Source: Bradyrhizobium sp. CCGB12 (lineage in GTDB: Bacteria; Pseudomonadota; Alphaproteobacteria; Rhizobiales; Xanthobacteraceae). From it: a stretch of DNA of 64,000 nt. Under the pieces are notes generated by a model. The model made no database searches, was not told where the DNA came from, and saw only the letters and a list, made by a program, of their open reading frames with translations. The position numbers were made by a program, and so were the translations under genes. How positions within the stretch are numbered: the first letter of the stretch is position 1; every line of letters starts with the position of its first letter. This document shows positions 39,044-46,946 of the stretch, piece after piece. Location: contig NZ_JANADO010000001.1 in the NCBI RefSeq assembly GCF_024199845.1, positions 7,440,001 through 7,504,000 on the forward strand, written 5' to 3'.

Positions 39044-39119
39044 CGCATGAACCGGAAAAGTGTGCAGCGGTTTTCCCTCCCGACAAGCGTGGAACGCGTT
39101 TGCGGGGAGATCATGCGCA
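39044..39119. repeat. Degenerate 'GCATGA' rhizobial palindrome upstream of hpf
   Basis: GCATGAACCGGAAAAGTGTG ... GCGGTTTTCC ... GATCATGCGC resembles the palindrome at 13380-13428, with an extra spacer. It forms part of the 197-base gap between rpoN and hpf. Confidence 0.6.
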
Positions 39120-39182
39120 GGGATAACCCCGGCTGCGATGACGCGTCGTCGCAGCTTGGGATCAAACCAAGCGAGGCATCAC

Positions 39183-39833
39183 ATGACCCTCCGGATTTCG
39201 GGTAAGAGCATCAGCGTCGGCGAGGCGCTGCGCGGCCGCGTTGCCGACCGCACCGACGAGGTGCTGCGCAAATATTTCGACGGCAGCTATTCCGGGCATA
39301 TCACGCTGAGCAAGGATGGCTTCGGCTTCCGCACCGACTGTGCGCTGCACCTCGATTCGGGGGTTACGCTCGAGGCCGATTCGAACGCGCCTGATGCCTA
39401 TGCCAGCGCCGACCAGGCGCTGGTGATGATCGAGAAGCGGCTGCGCCGCTACAAGAATCGCCTCAAGGACCGTTCCGCCCGCAAGGCTTATGCCGCCTCC
39501 GAGGCGATGGCTGCGCTCGATGCCATGGCTTACGTGCTGGAGGCGCCGGAGGGCGAGGACGACGTCGCCGGCTACAGCCCCGTGATCATCGCAGAGGCCA
39601 CCACCTCGCTAAGGCCGCTGTCGGTCAGCGAGGCCGTCATGGAACTCGACCTGAGCGGGGCCCCCTGCCTGGTCTTCCAACACGGCTCCAGCGGCCGGGT
39701 GAACATCATTTACCGCCGCGCCGACGGCAATGTGGGCTGGATCGACCCCCCGGGCGCCAAAACCGATGCCAAAACCGATGCCAAGTCCGACGCCAAGTCG
39801 GGTACCAAGGCCGACGGCAAGGCGGGCGGTTGA
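39183..39833 (+). CDS. hpf: Long-form ribosome hibernation promoting factor
   Basis: Binds idle ribosomes and joins them as 100S dimers in stationary phase. The N-terminal domain (residues 1-100) has the S30AE/YfiA pattern with GEALRGRVADRTDEVLRKYFDG and a basic RLRRYKNRLKDR. The C-terminal dimerisation domain contains RPLSVSEAVMELDLSGAPCLVFQH and VNIIYRRADGNVGWIDP. The last 24 residues are a low-complexity Lys/Asp/Ala tail with a repeated KTDA/KSDA unit. ATG 39183 gives 216 aa; upstream in-frame starts are unsupported. The position after rpoN is conserved in many proteobacteria. Confidence 0.93.
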   Translation: MTLRISGKSISVGEALRGRVADRTDEVLRKYFDGSYSGHITLSKDGFGFRTDCALHLDSGVTLEADSNAPDAYASADQALVMIEKRLRRYKNRLKDRSARKAYAASEAMAALDAMAYVLEAPEGEDDVAGYSPVIIAEATTSLRPLSVSEAVMELDLSGAPCLVFQHGSSGRVNIIYRRADGNVGWIDPPGAKTDAKTDAKSDAKSGTKADGKAGG

Positions 39834-39890
39834 TGGCCCCGTATCCTCCGCAGGTCTTAACAATGACGGGGGCAAAGCCGTACGCGGGAG

Positions 39891-39906
39891 TTGGCACCGG
39901 GATTGC
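39891..39906 (+). promoter_or_regulatory. Sigma-54 (-24/-12) promoter of ptsN
   Basis: TTGGCAC-CGGGA-TTGC matches the consensus TTGGCACRNNNNTTGCW, with GG and GC ten bases apart. It lies on the same strand 138 bases before the ptsN start, in the gap after hpf. Transcription would start near 39917, leaving a leader of about 125 bases. Confidence 0.8.
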
Positions 39907-40043
39907 GTTGGAGTAGAAGCGCCCCACATCAGGATCGGGGCTAAGTCCGCCTCCTGCTTCATGTTATTGACGCCGGCCCAGCTTGGTCTTCCAAGATGGC
40001 CAAATCGGAACCTGACGGTTTTAATTCACCTCGGAAAGCTTCC

Positions 40044-40505
40044 ATGCCGATTACCGATCTGGTCGCACCCGAGGCGATTCTCCCGGCATTGAAAGTCAAC
40101 AGCAAGAAGCAGGCCTTGCAGGAACTCGCGGCCAAGGCCGCCGAGCTGACCGGGCAGAACGAGCGCGCCGTGTTCGAGGTGCTGCTGCAACGGGAAAAGC
40201 TCGGCACAACAGCGGTCGGATACGGCGTCGCCATTCCGCACGGCAAGCTGCCCAAGCTCGAAAAGATATTCGGCCTGTTCGCGCGGCTCGATCGCCCGAT
40301 CGATTTCGAGGCGATGGACGGCCAGCCGGTCGATCTCGTCTTCCTGCTGCTCGCCCCCGAAGGCGCCGGCGCCGACCACCTCAAGGCCCTCGCCCGCATC
40401 GCCCGCCTCCTGCGCGACCAGGACATTGCGAAAAAACTCCGCGCCTCGCGCGACGCCCAGGCGATCTATTCGGTGCTGGCGTTGCCGCCGGCGACGGCGG
40501 CGTAA
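40044..40505 (+). CDS. ptsN: Nitrogen-PTS EIIA component PtsN
   Basis: Terminal phosphoacceptor of the nitrogen phosphotransferase relay (PtsP-PtsO-PtsN). It regulates potassium transport, sensor kinases and carbon/nitrogen balance rather than sugar uptake. EIIA(Ntr) fold with the phosphorylated histidine His66 in YGVAIPHGKLP; FGLFARLDRPIDFEAMDGQPVDLVFLLLAPEG is also typical. The frame is open to 39996 but ATG 40044 starts with the family opening MPITDLV. 153 aa. A strong sigma-54 promoter lies upstream, so this copy may respond to RpoN made from the same locus. Confidence 0.95.
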   Translation: MPITDLVAPEAILPALKVNSKKQALQELAAKAAELTGQNERAVFEVLLQREKLGTTAVGYGVAIPHGKLPKLEKIFGLFARLDRPIDFEAMDGQPVDLVFLLLAPEGAGADHLKALARIARLLRDQDIAKKLRASRDAQAIYSVLALPPATAA

Positions 40506-40578
40506 CGCCTCGCATTCACCGCGGCCATTTCTGGACAAAAATTTTTGGCGACGCCTTTGCGGGCGCCACTCGTGCGCT

Positions 40579-41217
40579 TCAGCAGACCGTCGGCAGCAGG
40601 CGCCGGACTTCGTCGAGCAGTTTGGGAACCGCCGTCTTGTCACCCGCGAGGTGCTTGAGCAGCGCACTCTGGAATAGACCGTCGAACAGCGCATAGAGCG
40701 CGCCTGGCGACGACGCCGGCCGCTTGCCGCCGAGCTCGGCATAGCGAGAGGCAATGCGCCAGATCATCGCTTCCAGGCTCTTGTCGATCTCGAGTACATC
40801 CTTGCGAAACGCCGCCTCGAACATCGCCTGCGAGCGCAAATCGTACCAAAGCCGGTGCATGCGGGCTTCGTTCTGCAGCGTTGCTGCGAGCTTGGCGAGG
40901 AAGCCCTCCGTCAATTCGTCGCGGCTCGTTGCTGTCGCGACGACCTCGTCATAGCGGGTCACGCACTTCGCCTTGTAGTGGCGAACGCAGCAGCAGATCA
41001 GGTCGAGCTTGTCGCTGAAATAATAGTGAAACACGCCGTGCGTGAACGCCGAGTTCTGCGCGATCTCCCGCAGGCTGGTCCGGGCGAAGCCAAGCTCTCC
41101 AAGCGTTTCGAGCGCGGCCTCGGCAAGCTCGATGCGTCGCGCGTTGAACTTCTCGTCGCGCAGCGCCTCGGCCGCATCGGCCACACGCCGGGCCGTCCCC
41201 GTCACCTGCCGCGCCAT
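40579..41217 (-). CDS. TetR-family transcriptional regulator
   Basis: A 212-aa repressor. The N-terminal helix-turn-helix is ELAEAALETLGELGFARTSLREIAQNSAFTHGVFHYYFSDKLDL split over residues 30-73. The C-terminal ligand domain is helical with an unusual CCC cluster (LICCCVRHY). It is divergent from an SDR gene, and the 284-base gap carries a perfect 9-bp-arm palindrome plus two related sites. It most likely represses the SDR-dehydrogenase-ligase operon in answer to a substrate or its CoA ester. Confidence 0.87.
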   Translation of the reverse strand: MARQVTGTARRVADAAEALRDEKFNARRIELAEAALETLGELGFARTSLREIAQNSAFTHGVFHYYFSDKLDLICCCVRHYKAKCVTRYDEVVATATSRDELTEGFLAKLAATLQNEARMHRLWYDLRSQAMFEAAFRKDVLEIDKSLEAMIWRIASRYAELGGKRPASSPGALYALFDGLFQSALLKHLAGDKTAVPKLLDEVRRLLPTVC

Positions 41218-41300
41218 GTCGTCTCTTCCTCAGTCCCGTTCTTTCAAGGACTTATGCCGCGTTGACCGCGGCATAGCCCCACCCCCTCACAACCACTTCC

Positions 41301-41340
41301 TTAGACAACTGTCAAATTCGATCTTGACAAGTGTCAAGAT
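41301..41340. promoter_or_regulatory. TetR-type operator palindromes
   Basis: ATCTTGACA-AG-TGTCAAGAT (41321-41340) is a perfect 20-base inverted repeat. A related site TTAGACA-AC-TGTCAAA lies at 41301-41316, and a weaker TTGGACA-GT-CGTCAAG at 41368-41382. The TTGACA also looks like a -35 element, so repression by promoter occlusion is plausible. Confidence 0.7.
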
Positions 41341-41501
41341 TCTGGCGGAGGTTCGCGCCAATAATTTTGGACAGTCGTCAAGACGTCCGACCATGGAGGA
41401 ACGCTTCGCTGGATGCGGCCGAAAGGCCTTGCGTCCATCGACCTGGCGCGCGCGCCGATTGGCGCAGCACGAATCAATCACCAGCAACGGAGGAGTGCGT
41501 C

Positions 41502-42305
41502 ATGAGTGGGAAGAGCCTTGCAGGCAGGAAAGCCCTGGTCACCGGCGGTGCCCGGGGAATCGGCGCGGCCATCGCGCAGGCGTTGGCGCGCGCCGGCGCC
41601 TCGATCATGATCGCCGACATTCTGGAGGAGACCGGCCGCGCCAGCGCAGCCGCGATCGCGAAGGAAGATGTCGCGACGGGCTTCGTCCAGCTCGACGTCG
41701 CCGACGACGCGCAATGGGAGCGGGCGGTGGCCGAGACTGTCGCCACCCTCGGCGGCTACGACATCCTCATCAACAATGCCGGCATTGAGATCACGTCGCT
41801 GGTCAGCGAGATCAACGCCGAGGATGCGCGGCGGATGTGCGACGTCAACATCGTCGGCACCGTGCTCGGCATGAAGCACGCCTTCCGCGCGATGCGGCCG
41901 GGCGGACCGGCGGGCAAAGGTGGCGCGGTCGTCAACATCGCTTCTGTCGCGGCGACGATCGCCTTCCCGAGCATCGCGGTCTATTCCGGCACGAAATCTG
42001 CGGTCGATCGCATGACACGGGTCGCCGCGATGGAGGCCGGCAAGCTCGGTTATGGCGTGCGCGTCAACTGCATCTATCCCGGCCTGATCCCGACCGACAT
42101 GGGCCTGCAGCTGGCCAACGACATCGTGAAGATCGGTCTCGCGCCCGACGTCAACGCCGCGGTCGGCTCGGTGGTGGAGCAGACGCCTCTCGGCAAGCTC
42201 GCGGAGGTCGGCGACATCGCCGACGCCGCGGTGTTCCTGTGCTCGAACGAGGCGCGCTTCATCACCGGCATCGGACTGCCGGTCGATGGCGGCATGGGAA
42301 TGTAG
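41502..42305 (+). CDS. Short-chain dehydrogenase/reductase
   Basis: A classical 267-aa SDR. Cofactor motif TGGARGIGAAIAQALARAGAS, NNAG motif in ILINNAGIEITS, catalytic Ser in VNIASVAATIAF, and Tyr/Lys in YSGTKSAVDRMTR are all present; the C-terminal ITGIGLPVDGGMGM is typical. An Asp after the first strand-helix (IADILEE) suggests NAD(H) preference. The start at 41502 follows GGAGGAGTGCGTC. It is the first gene of a TetR-controlled run with the next start 36 bases after its stop. Substrate unknown. Confidence 0.88.
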   Translation: MSGKSLAGRKALVTGGARGIGAAIAQALARAGASIMIADILEETGRASAAAIAKEDVATGFVQLDVADDAQWERAVAETVATLGGYDILINNAGIEITSLVSEINAEDARRMCDVNIVGTVLGMKHAFRAMRPGGPAGKGGAVVNIASVAATIAFPSIAVYSGTKSAVDRMTRVAAMEAGKLGYGVRVNCIYPGLIPTDMGLQLANDIVKIGLAPDVNAAVGSVVEQTPLGKLAEVGDIADAAVFLCSNEARFITGIGLPVDGGMGM

Positions 42306-42341
42306 CAAAGAACCTGACAACGAACATTTCGGAGGAACGCA

Positions 42342-43472
42342 ATGAGCGCGAAGAAGCCCGTCATCGTCTATGGCGCGTCCGGCTACACCGGCCGGCTGGT
42401 CTGCGAATACTTACGCGAGTACAACATCCCCTTCATCGCCGCCGGCCGCAGCGCGGAGAAGCTCAACGCCGCAATGAAGGCGAACGTGGCCGGTATCGAG
42501 ACCGCCGACTACGAGGTGGTGGAAGTGCCGCACACCGTGAGTGCACTGACGGAGTTGTTCAACGGTGCCTCGGTGGTGCTCAACACCGTGGGCCCGTTCG
42601 CCAAGTTCGGCGGTGAGGTGGTGCAGGCGTGTTGGGCTTCCCGATGCCACTACACCGACACCACCGGCGAGCAGGACTGGCTGATCACGCTCGAGCAGGA
42701 GTGGGGCGCGAAGTTCGCCAACGCCGGCCTGCTGCTCGCTCCGGGCATCGCGCAGATGTACACCACCGGCGAGATCGCCGCGCAGCTTTGCCTGGAGACA
42801 CCGGGCCTCGACACGCTTGATATCGCCGTGTTCTGGGGCGGCAGCCCGACCATCGCATCGACGCAGACCATCCTGGTCAACGCCGCGATGGCAAAGGCCT
42901 ACTATTTGGAACAGAACAAGTATGTCGAGCATCAGCCCGATGCCGGTCTCTATAACCTCGCAATCCCCGGCCAGCATGAGTTGGCGCTGGCGCTGCCCTG
43001 GGGCGGCACCTCGCACCCCGTGTGGTTCAAGCGCGATCCGCGCGTGGCCAACGTCAAGGTGCTGGGCGGCGTGTTCAACCGCGCGCTGATGCTGGGCGTG
43101 CCGCAGATCGTCGCGGCCGCGCTGGAGGCGACCAAGGATATGAACCCCGACGACCGCTACGCCGCGTTGGCGCAGACTGCCGCCGGCGTGATGAACACCA
43201 TGCCGCCGCGCGAGAACCCGCGCGTCAACAAGTCGATGGATTCGGTGCATGCCTCCGGCCCATTGGGGCGCGCGCACTGCGTCATCAACGGCAACAGCAA
43301 TTACAAGCAGACCGGCTTGCTGCAGGCCTATGCCGCGGCGCACCTGCTGCAGCAGCCACCCAAGCGCGTAGGCTTCGCCTCCGGTTGCCAAGCGTTCGGT
43401 CACCACGAACTGCTCGGCCAGCTGCGCAGCTTTGGCTTGGTCAGCAAGCCGATCCTGACTGTGCATGATTAG
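42342..43472 (+). CDS. Saccharopine-dehydrogenase-like oxidoreductase
   Basis: A 376-aa protein with an N-terminal saccharopine dehydrogenase NAD(P)-binding domain: VIVYGASGYTGRLVCEYLREYNIPFIAAGR, then VVLNTVGPFAKFGGEVVQAC and YTDTTGEQDW. The C-terminal half (WGGSPTIASTQTI, GGTSHPVWFKRDPRVANV, RVGFASGCQAFGHHELLG) resembles trans-acting enoyl-reductase/DUF5938-like proteins. It is unlikely to make lysine; the setting points to oxidation or reduction of an acyl or terpenoid-type compound with the SDR and CoA ligase. Codon choices (several TTG/TTGG) differ mildly from neighbours. Confidence 0.8.
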   Translation: MSAKKPVIVYGASGYTGRLVCEYLREYNIPFIAAGRSAEKLNAAMKANVAGIETADYEVVEVPHTVSALTELFNGASVVLNTVGPFAKFGGEVVQACWASRCHYTDTTGEQDWLITLEQEWGAKFANAGLLLAPGIAQMYTTGEIAAQLCLETPGLDTLDIAVFWGGSPTIASTQTILVNAAMAKAYYLEQNKYVEHQPDAGLYNLAIPGQHELALALPWGGTSHPVWFKRDPRVANVKVLGGVFNRALMLGVPQIVAAALEATKDMNPDDRYAALAQTAAGVMNTMPPRENPRVNKSMDSVHASGPLGRAHCVINGNSNYKQTGLLQAYAAAHLLQQPPKRVGFASGCQAFGHHELLGQLRSFGLVSKPILTVHD

Positions 43473-43500
43473 GACACGCGGCTGCGACGGCGATCCTTCT

Positions 43501-43673
43501 TCACCTCTCCCCATCGGGGAGAGGTCGATTTGCGCAGCAAATCGGGTGAGGGGGCGCGGCTCACGAGAGACCGTAAACCCTCACCCGGCGCTGCGCCGTA
43601 GCCGAAGCTCGCTTCGGCGTCCCTAGAGAACGGCCGCCGAAGGCGGCCTACGTCTCTCCCAAGGGAGAGGTGG
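43501..43673. repeat. Compound REP-type repeat cluster
   Basis: CACCTCTCCCCATCGGGGAGAGG and CGTCTCTCCCAAGGGAGAGGTGG are the outer facing units. Inside lie GATTTGC/GCAAATC, a CCGAAGCTCGCTTCGGCG stem and a CGCCGAAGGCGG stem, so several hairpins are nested. It fills the 254-base gap before the acyl-CoA synthetase gene. Confidence 0.8.
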
Positions 43674-43726
43674 ACCTTCGCCGCGACTCGCGTCTAACCA
43701 ACCTCTCGATGCTTCGGGGATTGATC

Positions 43727-45265
43727 ATGCGCTTTATCGATTACCTCGACAAAGGTGCCTCGCTCGGCGCCGACGCGCCGTGCCTGACCATGGACGGGCG
43801 CGATTTCAGCTATTGCGAGGTGCAGTTGCTGAGCTACCGCGTCGCGCGCGGGCTCGTCCGATCGGGGATTGCTGCCGGCGAGAAGGTCGCAATCCTTTCC
43901 GGCAACGATCCGGTCGCGTTTGCATGCGTGTTTGGCATTTCCCGCGCGGGCTCGGTTTGGTGTCCAATCAATCCGCGCAACGAGGCGGCCGAAAACCGGC
44001 TCATCCTCGACCAATTCGACTGCAGCCTGCTGCTGTTTCATTCAAGCTTCGCGCCGATGGTCGAGGCGGTGCGTGCAGAGCTGCCGAAGCTGCGCGCCCT
44101 CGTCTGCCTCGATGCCGAGTTGCCCTTCGCGCCCTCGTTCGACAGCTGGCTCGCTGGTCTCCCCGCCGACCAATATCAACGCGAGACGGTCGACGATCTC
44201 GTGATGATTCCCGGCACCGGCGGCACCACCGGAAAGCCGAAGGGAGTCATGCTGTCGGGCCGCAACATCGAGGCCATGACGGCACTGACGCTGATGGGCT
44301 ATCCCTTTAGGGGTCGTCCGGTCTATCTCGCGCTCGCGCCGTTGACCCACGCGGCCGGCGTGCTGTGTTTCCCGATCATGGCGCTCGGCGGTCGCATCGT
44401 GATCATGCATCATCCCGACATCGCCGAATTCCTCGATCTGATCGAGCGCTACCATGTCACGCACACCTTCCTGCCGCCGACCGTGATCTACATGCTGCTC
44501 GATCATCCCAAGCTGAACTCCGCGAAGCTCGAGTCGCTGCAATGCTTCTGGTACGGCGCGGCGCCGATCTCGGCCGCACGGCTTGCGGAGGCGCTGCAGC
44601 GCATCGGGCCGATGGCGCAGTTGTTCGGTCAGACTGAAGCGCCGATGATGATCTCGATGATGGCGCCTAGCGAGCATTACAATGCCGATGGCACGATCGC
44701 GATGGAGCGCCTCGCCTCGGCGGGGCGGATCAGCCCGTTGGTGCAGGCCGGCATCATGGATGGCGACGGCAATTTGCTGCCATCAGGTTCACGCGGCGAG
44801 ATCGTGGTTCGCGGCTCGCTGGTGATGGAAGGCTATTACAAAAATCCCGAGGCCACGGCTGAGGCCTCCGCGCATGGCTGGCACCACACCGGAGACATCG
44901 GCTACATCGACGACGACGGCTACCTCTATATCGTCGATCGCGCCAAGGACATGATCATCACCGGCGGGTTCAACGTCTACTCGATCGAGGTCGAGAACGC
45001 GCTGCGGGCGCATGAGGCGGTACAGGATTGCGCCGTGATCGGGGTGGCGGACGAGAAATGGGGTGAGCGGATCGTCGCCGTGGTGCAGCCCCGCGCCGGC
45101 CAGAGCGTCGATGCGACGGCGCTGGCGGCCTTCGTCAAGCAGCGGATCGGCAGCGTCAAGACACCGAAGCAGATCGAAGTCTGGGACGATCTGCCGCGCT
45201 CCAAGGTCGGCAAGGTGCTGAAGCCGGATATCCGTGCGCGGCTGGCGGCGCGGTCAGACGGCTAA
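43727..45265 (+). CDS. AMP-dependent acyl-CoA synthetase/ligase
   Basis: Activates a carboxylic acid to its CoA thioester through an acyl-adenylate. The phosphate loop is GTGGTTGKPKGVMLSGRN; the adenylate motif FGQTEAPMM, the A8 hinge YIDDDGYLYIVDRAKDMIITGGFNVYSIEVE and the catalytic Lys in LPRSKVGKVLKP are present. The frame runs back into the repeat, but ATG 43727 (MRFIDYLDKG) follows CGGGGATTGATC and gives 512 aa. It ends the TetR-linked cluster (SDR, saccharopine-like enzyme, ligase). Substrate, perhaps an aromatic or branched acid, unknown. Confidence 0.9.
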   Translation: MRFIDYLDKGASLGADAPCLTMDGRDFSYCEVQLLSYRVARGLVRSGIAAGEKVAILSGNDPVAFACVFGISRAGSVWCPINPRNEAAENRLILDQFDCSLLLFHSSFAPMVEAVRAELPKLRALVCLDAELPFAPSFDSWLAGLPADQYQRETVDDLVMIPGTGGTTGKPKGVMLSGRNIEAMTALTLMGYPFRGRPVYLALAPLTHAAGVLCFPIMALGGRIVIMHHPDIAEFLDLIERYHVTHTFLPPTVIYMLLDHPKLNSAKLESLQCFWYGAAPISAARLAEALQRIGPMAQLFGQTEAPMMISMMAPSEHYNADGTIAMERLASAGRISPLVQAGIMDGDGNLLPSGSRGEIVVRGSLVMEGYYKNPEATAEASAHGWHHTGDIGYIDDDGYLYIVDRAKDMIITGGFNVYSIEVENALRAHEAVQDCAVIGVADEKWGERIVAVVQPRAGQSVDATALAAFVKQRIGSVKTPKQIEVWDDLPRSKVGKVLKPDIRARLAARSDG

Positions 45266-45943
45266 CCAATCTTACTCGTATCTTCAGAAGCCGGTCTCGC
45301 GCGGAGCCTATTTGCAAAATCAACGAGGTATTCCCGTCCATCGCGCTGAGCGAGATCGAGATAGGACGGCAGCAATGGCGAGTTAACCGCGGAGAGTGCG
45401 TCGAGCGCGGCCATCCGCTGATATTCATGCTCCGTGCCCCACGCGCGAAGCGCAAGCGCCTCCGCCCTTTTTGACCGCCTGCGCGCGAGAGCCAGAAGTG
45501 CTCGCCGGCTTACGTACTCATCCGCGTCGTGAAAGAATTGCTCCAACAGCGGTTCGACTTCATCGGCGGCAAATTCGTCGCTCCCAAGTGCATCAGCAAG
45601 TTGCCATCGGGCATCTCGCTCCGGCGAGTGCGGCGCTGCCCTCGCCAAAGCCAGCAGATGAGCAGGCCTGGCCGTCAACTCGCGCTTGAGTATCTCCACC
45701 TCATTGTCGCGACCAAGGATGTAAAGCAGCGACTCGACGATCGGAGGGCTCCAATGCTGGAACGCCAGAGTCTAGGAACGCAGCGAAGGCCGTTGCGATT
45801 GCGGGCCATTGGTCATAGTCGCATTCCCATTCGCCAGATCTCTGGCAAATTGGATAGCGATCAGCCCAACGACGAAATGCCAACACAGTCTCAACGAATC
45901 GAGCCTGAGCACTCCCAATGTACGCGATTGGCTCGTCGGTCAT
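45262..45943 (-). pseudogene. HEAT-like repeat protein gene, apparently frameshifted
   Basis: Two overlapping-by-context frames look like one gene. The first (ATG 45943) encodes MTDEPIAYIGSAQARFVETV ... WPAIATAFAAFLDSG and ends at 45701. The second frame begins just after a TAG near 45770 with LAFQHWSPPIVESLLYILG and continues as NEVEILKREL ... to 45262, giving Ala/Leu-rich HEAT-type helices (YVSRRALLALARRR, EYQRMAALDALSAV). A single-base shift near 45765-45775 would join them into about 225 residues. It could be a real mutation, a sequencing error, or two genes. The stop overlaps the ligase stop region. Function unknown; an immunity-like role is speculation. Confidence 0.55.
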
Positions 45944-46052
45944 GTCGGCTTGGTCACGCTTCCAGAAGCTCGATCCGGCTGATCGGGTTGGCCAGAGGCC
46001 ATAACACCAAGCAAGGGTGGCGTCGCTTGGTGCGGCGTTGTGTGGGACGACC

Positions 46053-46098
46053 AAAAAAATGCGCGGGCCGCCTCAGGTCGAGGCATGCCCGCGCATTT
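46053..46098 (-). terminator. Rho-independent terminator of the hsp20 operon
   Basis: On the minus strand AAATGCGCGGGC pairs with GCCCGCGCATTT across an 18-base loop and is followed by a run of T (AAAAAAA at 46053-46059 on the plus strand). It lies 33 bases after the DUF1150 gene. Confidence 0.85.
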
Positions 46099-46130
46099 GA
46101 AATTCGTCAGTCGCGCGTGAAGGTGCGCGC

Positions 46131-46403
46131 TCAGTGCACGCTCACCGCTTGCAGCTCGTTGCTCCAGGCGTTGGCGATCGCGGCTTCGCGGCTGTCGGTC
46201 AGCATGATCGGCGTGCCGTCGGCGGCGTGGAGCGCGAAGAGCTTGAGGCCCGGCGCGATTTTCGGCGCTTCGGGAAACAGGCCCGGTACGTCCTCGGAGC
46301 GGATCTGCTTCACATAGGCGATATGACCTTCGCCGAGGGTTGCCAGCGTCTCCGGAGAGACATTTTTGGCTTCGTATTCGAACGCAACGTGACCTTCACT
46401 CAT
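46131..46403 (-). CDS. DUF1150 family protein
   Basis: A 90-aa small acidic protein of the alphaproteobacterial DUF1150 family, with LATLGEGHIAYVKQIRSEDV, LFALHAADGTPIMLTDSREAAIANAWSNEL split over residues 23-85. These genes commonly follow small heat-shock protein genes, as here, where it lies 50 bases downstream of hsp20 and before a shared terminator. A role in protein quality control is inferred only from that linkage. Confidence 0.85.
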   Translation of the reverse strand: MSEGHVAFEYEAKNVSPETLATLGEGHIAYVKQIRSEDVPGLFPEAPKIAPGLKLFALHAADGTPIMLTDSREAAIANAWSNELQAVSVH

Positions 46404-46453
46404 GGTCTCGACTCCTCTGGAACACTAAGCGGTCGAGTCCGCTACTCGTTCCA

Positions 46454-46879
46454 TTATTCGTGCTCATTGATAGCGATTGTCTTAACGATCCTCTCCGGTT
46501 CAGGCCGGGCCAGATCGATCGACAACAGCCCGTTCTTCAGATCCGCCCCCAGCACCAGCATCCCCTCCGCCAGCACGAAGGTGCGCTGGAAGTGGCGCGC
46601 GGCGATGCCGCGATGGATGTATTGCCGGGTCTTGTCGTCCTGCTGCCGCCCGCGGATCACGAGCTGGTTTTCCTCAATGGTTACATCGAGTTGGTCGCGG
46701 GTGAATCCGGCGACCGCCAGCGTGATGCGCAAACGCTCGGGCTGGTTGTCCGCGCGGTCGCACCTCTCGATATTGTAGGGAGGGTAGCCGTCGGCGCCTT
46801 TGACGACCCGATCGAGCACGCGCTCGATCTCGTCGAAGCCCAGCAGGAAGGGACTGGAGAGCGTTGGAACACGAGACAT
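46454..46879 (-). CDS. Small heat-shock protein (Hsp20/IbpA class)
   Basis: ATP-independent holdase chaperone, 141 aa. The alpha-crystallin domain spans about residues 35-130: PPYNIERCDRADNQPERLRITLAVAGFTRDQLDVTIEEN, and a late GLLSIDLARPEPE that resembles the GVL motif region. The short N-terminus (FLLGFDEIERVLDRV) and the I-x-I-like tail (KTIAINE) fit class A rhizobial sHsps. Expression is probably heat-controlled at two levels: a CTTGAA/CCCATAT promoter and a leader hairpin over the ribosome binding site. Confidence 0.93.
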   Translation of the reverse strand: MSRVPTLSSPFLLGFDEIERVLDRVVKGADGYPPYNIERCDRADNQPERLRITLAVAGFTRDQLDVTIEENQLVIRGRQQDDKTRQYIHRGIAARHFQRTFVLAEGMLVLGADLKNGLLSIDLARPEPERIVKTIAINEHE

Positions 46880-46885
46880 AGTTTA

Positions 46886-46909
46886 CAAAGTCCTCGCAAA
46901 GCGACTTTG
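46886..46909 (-). promoter_or_regulatory. Possible RNA thermometer hairpin covering the hsp20 RBS
   Basis: In the transcript CAAAGUC pairs perfectly with GACUUUG around GCUUUGCGAG. The Shine-Dalgarno GAGGA lies in the descending arm, and the hairpin ends six bases before the AUG. This is the logic of ROSE-type thermometers known for rhizobial small heat-shock genes. A second hairpin (GGGC ... GCCC) lies at 46918-46936. Confidence 0.6.
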
Positions 46910-46946
46910 ACATTTCAGGGCCCGGAACCGGCGCCCCTTGGTCAGC

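Noticed and set aside
42411..43514. 367-codon open frame opposite the saccharopine-dehydrogenase-like gene
   Set aside because: Reverse shadow; the plus-strand protein has a clear Rossmann motif and RBS.
45701..46054. Separate gene starting at 46054
   Set aside because: The first 37 codons overlap the hsp20-operon terminator region and lack conservation; the ATG at 45943 is the better start and the frame probably belongs to the frameshifted HEAT-like gene.
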